Below the pieces are notes generated by a model. That model made no database searches, was not told the DNA's origin, and saw only the letters and a program-made list of their open reading frames with translations. The position numbers and the translations under genes are program-made. From Longimicrobiales bacterium (GTDB lineage Bacteria; Gemmatimonadota; Gemmatimonadetes; Longimicrobiales; Gaopeijiaceae), in assembly GCA_022428035.1 (NCBI GenBank), contig JAKMDG010000287.1, positions 1 to 6,811 of the forward strand: 6,811 nucleotides of DNA, given 5' to 3'. Each line of letters opens with the position of its first letter. The first letter of the stretch is position 1. Positions 1-5,197 of the stretch are shown in pieces.

Positions 1-739
1 CACGAGAGTACCCGCCGGAGAGTGCGACGACCTTCACCACGTTCGGATGCTGGATGCACGGGGTGTAGAATCCGTCGACCTCGGGTAGTGTCAGCTTGAG
101 CATCACCTTCTGGTCGTCGTCGAGGGCGTGGAGGCCGGCCATGAGACGGTCGAGCAGAAGCTTCTCAGCCTCCGCCTTCTCGGGGCAGTGAATGTCCACT
201 TCGGGCTCCAGGATCGGCACCAGACCGTGGCCAATGATCTGTTTCCCGACCTCGAACTGCTGGTCGACGATCGCCTGTATCCCCTCGGCGTTCGCCTCTT
301 TCACCACGGAACGCATTTTGGTACCGAAGATACCGAGAGCTCTAGCACGTTCGAGCGTCGCATCGAGGGTGGGCATTGGCTTCATGAGCTGGACGCCGTT
401 CTCGATCGCGGCCAGTCCCTTGTCGACCTTCAGGAAGGGTACGACCTGCTTGGTAGCCCAGAGGTACGTACCCGTCGAGTGTCCCTCCACATCACGGTCC
501 ATCGTGCCTTCGAAGAGAATCGCACCGAGGATCCGGTCGCCATCAAACGCCGGCATGGTCACGATCCGTGTGCGCATGGCGTGAACAGCATCAAACATCT
601 CGTCTTCGCCGGACCACTCGTCCTCGCCGATCCCGTAGGAGGCCAGCGCGCGCGGCGTACTTCCTCCGCTCTGGTCCAGGGCTGCGATAAAACCGGGGGC
701 ACTGCGGATCTTTTCAAGCTGCTCTTCGAAGGTACTCAC
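1..739 (-). CDS. fda: Class I fructose-bisphosphate aldolase (3' end missing)
   Basis: This gene encodes a class I (Schiff-base) fructose-1,6-bisphosphate aldolase of the short bacterial type found in staphylococci. It interconverts fructose-1,6-bisphosphate with dihydroxyacetone phosphate and glyceraldehyde-3-phosphate in cytoplasmic glycolysis and gluconeogenesis. The translation has 246 residues. It begins MSTFEEQLEKIRSAPGF and carries IAALDQSGGSTP (18-29), an MRTRIV segment, FLKVDKG, FGTKMRS and LEPEVD with Glu178. Lys215 in VMLKLT aligns with the Schiff-base lysine of the staphylococcal enzymes, and the phosphate-loop motif LSGGYSR sits at the window edge. The family is about 295 residues long, so roughly 50 C-terminal residues are outside the window. 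I chose the GTG start because it gives the family's usual N-terminus. An in-frame TTG 63 nt upstream, just after an in-frame TGA, is the only other candidate. The Shine-Dalgarno sequence before the GTG is poor. The gene is divergent from the DUF3127 gene. Confidence 0.93.
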   Translation of the reverse strand, partial: MSTFEEQLEKIRSAPGFIAALDQSGGSTPRALASYGIGEDEWSGEDEMFDAVHAMRTRIVTMPAFDGDRILGAILFEGTMDRDVEGHSTGTYLWATKQVVPFLKVDKGLAAIENGVQLMKPMPTLDATLERARALGIFGTKMRSVVKEANAEGIQAIVDQQFEVGKQIIGHGLVPILEPEVDIHCPEKAEAEKLLLDRLMAGLHALDDDQKVMLKLTLPEVDGFYTPCIQHPNVVKVVALSGGYSR

Positions 740-780
740 TGGACGGGTGCCCCGGGGGTCGATGTTGGCGGAGAATGGAC

Positions 781-793
781 GATCGATTCGATC
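781..793. promoter_or_regulatory. 13-bp perfect-arm palindrome, candidate operator
   Basis: The sequence GATCGATTCGATC has two 6-bp arms (GATCGA and TCGATC) that are exact reverse complements around a single central T. It lies 41 nt upstream of the aldolase GTG, between that start and the possible promoter element at 800-807. This is where a repressor site or 5'-UTR structure would sit. The arms are short, and GATC/CGAT words are common in high-GC genomes, so chance is a real alternative. Confidence 0.28.
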
Positions 794-799
794 AGATTT

Positions 800-807
800 C
801 AAATGTA
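800..807 (-). promoter_or_regulatory. Possible promoter -7/-10 element for the aldolase gene
   Basis: Read on the minus strand the bases are TACATTTG. This fits the TAnnTTTG -7 element known from Bacteroidota promoters and is also a 4/6 match (TACATT) to a sigma-70 -10 box. It lies about 60 nt upstream of the aldolase start codon. I see no good -33/-35 partner at the expected distance upstream. The host phylum is unknown, so this is only a suggestion. Confidence 0.22.
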
Positions 808-812
808 TGTCA

Positions 813-825
813 TTGGGGGCCCTAA
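813..825. promoter_or_regulatory. 13-bp near-palindrome around GGGGGCCC, candidate operator
   Basis: The sequence TTGGGGGCCCTAA reads almost the same on both strands, as TTRGGGSCCCYAA, with one mismatch between the arms around a central G. It sits upstream of the possible aldolase promoter element and about 110 nt before the DUF3127 start. From this position it could act on either divergent gene. Only the symmetry and location support it. Confidence 0.22.
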
Positions 826-936
826 GTGGGATAGAGTTGCCTCTGGCGCTCGGAGCCCCTTTTCGACAGGCTTTCGGACCTTCAGCGGTGCCTCCATCCA
901 GCGCGCCGCGCCCGAACGAACAACCCACCATCAGGC

Positions 937-1299
937 ATGGACATCACGATCACCGGCGAAGTCATCGACATACTTCAGGAAGAGTCCGGTCAGGGAAAGA
1001 ACGGGACGTGGCGAAAACAGCAGTTTGTCGTCGAAGTTCCAGGCCAATACCCGAAGCAAGTCGCCATCATTCAATGGGGCGACAACATCGACAAGTTCGG
1101 GGTGAAGAAGGGAGAGACCGTCACGGCCCACGTAGACATTCAGAGCCGTGAGTACAACGGGCGCTGGTACACGGACGTGAAGGCCTGGAAGGTCAGCCGC
1201 GATCAGCCCGGTGCTGCTGCCGCTCCGTCGTCGGGCGACGAGCCTTGGCCCGAGCCTCCCGCGGACGTGGACGACGGGGACGACGGTCTTCCGTTTTAA
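937..1299 (+). CDS. DUF3127 family protein, OB-fold/SSB-like with acidic tail
   Basis: This is a 120-residue cytoplasmic protein of the DUF3127 family, small proteins predicted to resemble single-stranded DNA-binding proteins. The family core is clear: an opening ITGEVIDIL strand, SGQGKNGTWRKQQFVVE (17-33), YPKQVA, WGDNIDKF (47-54), the basic and aromatic motif SREYNGRWYTDVKAWKV (70-86), then a break. A flexible Ala/Pro/Ser linker follows at about 89-108. The chain ends in an acidic tip with DDGDDGLPF, very like the DDDIPF tail that recruits partner proteins to classical SSB. No function is experimentally assigned here; nucleic-acid binding is an inference from family and tail. The start at 937 gives the family N-terminus, but its Shine-Dalgarno is weak (an AGG close to the ATG). 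It is the first gene of a plus-strand group, 24 nt before the MATE gene. Confidence 0.87.
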   Translation: MDITITGEVIDILQEESGQGKNGTWRKQQFVVEVPGQYPKQVAIIQWGDNIDKFGVKKGETVTAHVDIQSREYNGRWYTDVKAWKVSRDQPGAAAAPSSGDEPWPEPPADVDDGDDGLPF

Positions 1300-1323
1300 G
1301 CCTGCCCCCAGACTGACGCCACC

Positions 1324-2709
1324 ATGAGCGCGTCCGGCACCACGACTCGCTCAGACCGCCTCGAGGAGTTTCTCGACGCGCCGCGCCGAGCGCTCTGGAT
1401 TATGGCACTCCCCATGATCGCGGGCATGACGGTCCACACGACCTACCTGATTGCGGACACTGCGTTCATCGGTACGCTGGGCACAGAGGCGCTCGCGGCG
1501 GCGACCTTCGTGGCGCCGCTCTTCTTCCTGACGATGGCGCTGACCATGGGTTTGGGCACGGCCGTCACGGCGCTCATCGCTCAGGCGGTCGGCCGCGGAG
1601 ATGCGGATGCTGCCGATGCGGCCGCCGGCACAGCGATCGGTACTGGAGCGCTCCTCGGTCTCGGCTTCGGCGGCATAGGTCTGGTCGCGGGACCGGCGAT
1701 GTTGGAACTACTCGGTGCAGAAGAACGGGTGGCGGAGCTCGGCTGGGAGTACTTCCAGGTGCTCGCGCTGTTCATGCCGCTTTTCTTCGTCTCTTCGGTG
1801 TTGCGGTCCATTCTGACCGGTGAAGGGGACGCGAAGACGCCAATGATCGTGCTGACGGTCGCAACCGTCGCCAACATCGGTTTTGACGCTCTCTTCATCC
1901 TGGTGCTCGACTTCGGGCTGCGTGGCGCTGCCTTTGCCACCGTCGTCTCCGTGCTCATCTCTGTGACATCCTTTTCAGTCCTGCTCGCGAAGCGGAAGAG
2001 GGCATTCGTCCGACTGCGCGCACGTGCCTTCGTGCCCCGACCGGTAGTGCTCGCTCCGCTCGCTGCTCTCGCCGTACCGATCGCCGCCTCGATGATCGTG
2101 ATGTCTGTCGGCACCATGCTGTACAACTGGTTGCTGTCCGACTTTGGTTCGGTGGCCGTTGCGGCGTACGGCGCGGCCTCGAAGGTCGACATGATCGTGG
2201 TACTCCCGATCTTCGGCCTCGCGGGTGCTGCCGTGACCGTCGTCGGAATGTTCGCAGGTGCGGGCAGGATCGATCTGGTTCGCTCTACCGCCCTGTACAC
2301 CTATCGCTGGGCGATCTCGCTGGCGGCGATCATCGGAGGAGTGGCGTTCCTTTCGTCCGATGTGATCGTTCGAATCTTCACCGATGATCCTCTCGCGATC
2401 GAGATCGGGACCACGTATCTCGGCTACATGATCTTTGCATACCCGATGATGGCCATTGGAATGACGACGGGCCGACTCCTCCAGGGCCTCGGCCATGGAT
2501 TTCCGGCGTTGATGATCACAACGTTGCGCGTCCTGATCATTGGGGTGCCGACAGCATTCTTCGCCGTCCGTGTTGTCGGACAGTCCATCGAGGGCGTATG
2601 GATCGGAATCCTTTCGGGTGGACTCGCCGCGACGGTCACCTCGGTGCTCATGGTGCGTCGGCTCATGTGGCGGGCAGACCCGACATTGAAGGCGACCGCT
2701 CGCGCCTGA
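1324..2709 (+). CDS. MATE family efflux transporter
   Basis: This gene encodes an integral inner-membrane antiporter of the MATE (multidrug and toxic compound extrusion) family, which exports organic cations or metabolites in exchange for Na+ or H+. The 461-residue length is typical. About 12 hydrophobic helices are visible, arranged as two MatE halves (roughly 20-230 and 240-450). Helix 1 carries IADTAFIG (43-50) with Asp45, the position of a conserved ion-coupling acid in many prokaryotic members. The cytoplasmic loop after helix 4 holds the family motif GEGDAKTPM (Glu167-Asp169 region). The second half has LQGLGHGFPALMITTLRV, the typical helix-10 signature. A basic stretch, KRKRAF, lies in the central loop. 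There is no obvious Shine-Dalgarno before the ATG, which may rely on coupling to the gene 24 nt upstream. The substrate cannot be predicted. The alcohol dehydrogenase gene starts 19 nt downstream. Confidence 0.93.
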   Translation: MSASGTTTRSDRLEEFLDAPRRALWIMALPMIAGMTVHTTYLIADTAFIGTLGTEALAAATFVAPLFFLTMALTMGLGTAVTALIAQAVGRGDADAADAAAGTAIGTGALLGLGFGGIGLVAGPAMLELLGAEERVAELGWEYFQVLALFMPLFFVSSVLRSILTGEGDAKTPMIVLTVATVANIGFDALFILVLDFGLRGAAFATVVSVLISVTSFSVLLAKRKRAFVRLRARAFVPRPVVLAPLAALAVPIAASMIVMSVGTMLYNWLLSDFGSVAVAAYGAASKVDMIVVLPIFGLAGAAVTVVGMFAGAGRIDLVRSTALYTYRWAISLAAIIGGVAFLSSDVIVRIFTDDPLAIEIGTTYLGYMIFAYPMMAIGMTTGRLLQGLGHGFPALMITTLRVLIIGVPTAFFAVRVVGQSIEGVWIGILSGGLAATVTSVLMVRRLMWRADPTLKATARA

Positions 2710-2716
2710 TCATTAC

Positions 2717-2721
2717 GGAGG
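2717..2721 (+). promoter_or_regulatory. Ribosome binding site of the alcohol dehydrogenase gene
   Basis: GGAGG lies 7 nt before the ATG at 2729, a textbook Shine-Dalgarno spacing. It is the strongest ribosome binding site on the plus strand here. It fixes the dehydrogenase start and shows that this gene can be translated independently of the MATE gene ending just upstream. Confidence 0.8.
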
Positions 2722-2728
2722 CACGACC

Positions 2729-3775
2729 ATGAAGGCGATCACGTTTCAGGGAATTGAACAGCTCGCCTACGAGGATGTTCGCGATCCTCAGCTCGTCGCC
2801 GATACCGATGTCATCGTGCGCGTCACCGTCGCCGGAGTCTGCGGCTCGGACCTGCACCCGTATTTCGGTCGCGAGGTAGGCCTCGACGTGGGAACCGTCA
2901 TGGGTCACGAGCCCGTGGGTGAGGTCGTCGAGGCCGGGCCAGATGTGCGCGTGCATACGGCAGGCGCCCGAGTGGTCGCACCATTCACGACGAACTGCGG
3001 CATCTGCTTCTACTGTCAGTCCGGACTGACCGCACGGTGCACCTCCGGCCAGCTTCTCGGCTGGGTCGAAGGAGGGCAGGGGCTGCATGGAGGCCAGGCT
3101 GAGTATGTCAGAGTGCCCCACGCGGACGCGACCCTCGTCGCGGTGCCAGAAGGGCTCGATGAAGCCGTGGCGCTGCTGTCTGGGGACATCCTCTCGACCG
3201 CTTCGTTCGGTGCAGATATCGCGCGGGTGTCGGACGGTGACGTCGTGGTCGTGATCGGGTGCGGGCCGGTCGGTCTTCTGTCGATTCTCACGGCCTTCGA
3301 TCGTGGTGCAGAGGTAGTTGTCGCCGTCGATCGCGTGCCCTCCCGGCTCGAGGCTGCCGCGGTATTCGGGGCGATTCCGGCACATTTCGAGACAGGGGAG
3401 CCTCGAGCGGTCGTGGACGAGCACACCGACGGCCGCGGTGCCGATGCTGCCATCGAGGCGGTCGGGAATGAGGGCGCGACGAGGCTCGCGGCGGATCTTC
3501 TTCGTCACGGAGGGCGGATCGGGGCGCTTGGCGTGCACACCGAACCTTGCCTCACCCTTTCACCGGGCGAGCTGTACGACCGCAATTTTTCCTACGCTGC
3601 GGGGCGCTGTCCCGCTCGCCACTACATGCCGGACTCGCTCGACCTCGCACTACGCGAGCAGGACAAGATCGCGGGGATGATCTCGCACCGACTGCCACTT
3701 TCGGAAGGCGTCGAGGCGTACGAGCGATTCGCGGCCCGGGAGCCGGGGTGGAACAAGGTGGTGCTGCTGCCCTGA
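2729..3775 (+). CDS. Zinc-dependent alcohol dehydrogenase (MDR superfamily)
   Basis: This 348-residue cytoplasmic zinc-containing dehydrogenase of the medium-chain (MDR) superfamily oxidises an alcohol, or reduces the matching carbonyl, with NAD(H). The N-terminal GroES-like catalytic domain shows AGVCGSDLH with Cys38, and GHEPVGEV with His60 and Glu61. The structural-zinc loop has Cys90, Cys93, Cys96 and Cys104 in CX2CX2CX7C spacing. Asp153 in LLSGDILST is placed like the aspartate zinc ligand of the glutathione-independent formaldehyde dehydrogenase-like branch. The Rossmann domain has GCGPVG (177-182), and Asp201 ends the second strand, which favours NAD over NADP. All key residues are intact and the length is normal. 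The resemblance is to the FDH-like/sugar-alcohol group, but the physiological substrate is unknown. The start is fixed by a strong GGAGG site. Its TGA lies 3 nt from the stop of the convergent decarboxylase gene. Confidence 0.93.
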   Translation: MKAITFQGIEQLAYEDVRDPQLVADTDVIVRVTVAGVCGSDLHPYFGREVGLDVGTVMGHEPVGEVVEAGPDVRVHTAGARVVAPFTTNCGICFYCQSGLTARCTSGQLLGWVEGGQGLHGGQAEYVRVPHADATLVAVPEGLDEAVALLSGDILSTASFGADIARVSDGDVVVVIGCGPVGLLSILTAFDRGAEVVVAVDRVPSRLEAAAVFGAIPAHFETGEPRAVVDEHTDGRGADAAIEAVGNEGATRLAADLLRHGGRIGALGVHTEPCLTLSPGELYDRNFSYAAGRCPARHYMPDSLDLALREQDKIAGMISHRLPLSEGVEAYERFAAREPGWNKVVLLP

Positions 3776-3794
3776 GCGCTAGCGGGCGCTCAGG
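3771..3794. terminator. Stem-loop shared by two convergent stop codons, possible bidirectional terminator
   Basis: CCTGAGCGC (3771-3779) and GCGCTCAGG (3786-3794) are exact 9-bp reverse complements separated by a 6-nt loop. The left arm contains the dehydrogenase TGA (3773-3775), and the decarboxylase TAG (minus strand, 3779-3781) spans the arm/loop junction. The hairpin would form in both transcripts. Neither side is followed by a T-rich run, so classical intrinsic termination is uncertain. It may instead block convergent read-through or protect mRNA 3' ends. Confidence 0.5.
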
Positions 3795-5197
3795 ACCTCG
3801 GACAGAGCCCCAAGAATGTCCTCGACGCACAGCTCCATGCGGTCCATGTGTGTTCGGAACGAGAGGACGCAGATCCGTATCGCGAAGCGTCCGTCGACCA
3901 TCGTACCCGTCACGAAGACATTCTGGCGCGCGTTGATCGCATGCAGAAGTGCGCGTGTCTCGTGGTCACCGTCGTCCTCTCTCAGCCGGAACGATATCAG
4001 CGAGAGGCGTGGCTCACTGACGATCTCCAGCTCGGGGATCTCGCGGATCTGCTCCGCCGTCCAGCAGGCGAGATCGAGCTTCTCATCCAGTGACTCTCGG
4101 AACGCGTCCAGGCCGAAGAGCTTTACGGGTAGCCAGATTCGTAGTCCTCTAAAATCCCGGGACAGCTCGGCAGACAAATCACAGAAGTCGACGAAGTCGG
4201 CGTCGTGCTGCATGACCGGCATATAGTCGGCGAACGTCGCGTGGGCACGGCGTAGTGCCCCCTCATCGCGCACGAGCAGGGCCCCCGAGCCGTACGGCAG
4301 GAAGAGCCCTTTGTGCGGATCCAGCGTGATCGAGTCGGCCCGCTCTAGGCCGGCCATCGCGGCTTTGCCGCGCTCTGTCAGGGCGAAGAAGCCGCCGTAC
4401 GCTCCGTCCACATGAAGCCAGAGACTCTCGCGGTCCGCGAGGTCGGCCAGGGCCGTCAGGTCGTCGACCGCGCCGGTGTTCGTGGTGCCCGCGCTCCCTA
4501 CGATCAGGAACGGGGTTCGCCCAGCCGCTCGATCCTCAGCCATGGCTGCCTCGAGGCGATCGATTCGGATCTCCTGGTGGGCGTTGGTCTGGATCTGCCG
4601 GACGGCTGACTCTGCGAATCCCGCGAGGACTGCCGACTTTCGGACGGAGTGGTGCGCCTGGTCCGAGGTGTAGATCACCCCATGAAAGAAATCGTCACCG
4701 AATCGCTCGCGACGTGCGGTGACGATCGCGGTCAGATTGGAGAGCGATCCCCCACTGGTCAGCACGCCCCCGCTGCCCGCTCCGTAGCCGACCGCCTCGC
4801 AGAACCAGCGGATCACGTTCAACTCGAGTTGCACGAGGGCTGGTGCCGCAACCCACACGCCCACGTAGCGGTTGATCGCATTTGCAATCAGGTCCGCCAC
4901 TGCGGACGGGAAGACTCCGCCACCGGGGATGTACGCCAGGTAGCCTGGCCCCGCTGTGTTGAACGAATGAGGGACTGCGTCGTCGAAGATCCGGTCGAGG
5001 AGGCCCGCGAAGTCGGTCCCCTCAGCGGGTGCGGGTTCTGCGAAGTCGCGAGCGACCGCCCGGCCGTCGGTCTCGTACGAAGCTGGCTGATCCCCAACGG
5101 ACGTGATGTGATCGATGATACGGTCGGTCACCTGCTCGAGCATCGCTCGCATCTCGTCAGGCGTGGGCTCGAGCGGATAGGGGTTGTTCTCAGGCAC
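3779..5197 (-). CDS. Group II PLP-dependent amino acid decarboxylase
   Basis: This 472-residue fold-type I PLP enzyme of the group II decarboxylase family (Pfam Pyridoxal_deC, which includes aromatic-L-amino-acid, histidine and glutamate decarboxylases) probably converts an amino acid to its amine plus CO2 in the cytoplasm. It shows GPGYLAYIPGGG (83-94), the phosphate-binding TSGGSLSN (147-154), and SDQAHHSV with the ring-stacking His182. It also shows GTTNTGAVDD, HVDGAYGG with Asp264 facing the pyridine nitrogen, and DPHKG with the Schiff-base Lys296. Tyr325 lies 29 residues after the lysine, the same spacing as Lys303 to Tyr332 in human DOPA decarboxylase. The motif LSRDFRGLRIW follows. The sequence does not settle the substrate. 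I chose GTG at 5197 because GGAGGA precedes it by 5 nt. An in-frame ATG at 5344 would only add a low-complexity Arg/Ser/Pro extension lying inside the symporter gene. The start overlaps the symporter's stop by 8 nt, suggesting translational coupling. Confidence 0.9.
   Translation of the reverse strand: MPENNPYPLEPTPDEMRAMLEQVTDRIIDHITSVGDQPASYETDGRAVARDFAEPAPAEGTDFAGLLDRIFDDAVPHSFNTAGPGYLAYIPGGGVFPSAVADLIANAINRYVGVWVAAPALVQLELNVIRWFCEAVGYGAGSGGVLTSGGSLSNLTAIVTARRERFGDDFFHGVIYTSDQAHHSVRKSAVLAGFAESAVRQIQTNAHQEIRIDRLEAAMAEDRAAGRTPFLIVGSAGTTNTGAVDDLTALADLADRESLWLHVDGAYGGFFALTERGKAAMAGLERADSITLDPHKGLFLPYGSGALLVRDEGALRRAHATFADYMPVMQHDADFVDFCDLSAELSRDFRGLRIWLPVKLFGLDAFRESLDEKLDLACWTAEQIREIPELEIVSEPRLSLISFRLREDDGDHETRALLHAINARQNVFVTGTMVDGRFAIRICVLSFRTHMDRMELCVEDILGALSEVLSAR

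Larger units (their letters stand above)
740..936. promoter_or_regulatory. Divergent intergenic region between aldolase and DUF3127 genes
   Basis: This 197-nt stretch separates two genes that point away from each other, so it should hold promoters for both. It is less GC-rich in the middle (about 781-810) than the surrounding coding DNA. It contains two 13-bp near-palindromes (781-793 and 813-825) and a possible promoter element facing the aldolase (800-807). I see no convincing -35/-10 pair for the plus-strand gene and no small ORF with a credible ribosome binding site. The long open frames crossing it on the plus strand are continuations of the antisense shadow of the aldolase gene. Confidence 0.6.

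Noticed and set aside
128..1105. Long plus-strand open frame of 325 codons at the left end
   Set aside because: It is antisense to the aldolase, whose reading frame matches a known enzyme residue for residue in its motifs. The plus-strand product has no recognisable domain, and its 3' part runs through the intergenic region into the DUF3127 gene.
1311..1326. GACGCCACCATGAG around the MATE start resembles a eukaryotic Kozak context
   Set aside because: Gene density, Shine-Dalgarno sites and overlapping genes are bacterial; the match is chance in GC-rich DNA.
1581..2300. 239-codon minus-strand open frame
   Set aside because: It lies opposite the MATE transporter. Its Ala/Ser/Thr/Arg-rich low-complexity product is what antisense of hydrophobic-helix codons gives.
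2663..3538. 291-codon minus-strand open frame
   Set aside because: It lies opposite the Zn alcohol dehydrogenase, is rich in Arg/His/Asp as typical of high-GC antisense frames, and has no domain signature.
4203..4225. Apparent loss of the catalytic-loop tyrosine in the decarboxylase, which would suggest an aldehyde synthase-like activity
   Set aside because: Aligning on the QH/KH pair puts Val328 at that position. An ungapped alignment from the Schiff-base lysine puts Tyr325 exactly 29 residues downstream, as in DOPA decarboxylase, so the tyrosine is most likely conserved.
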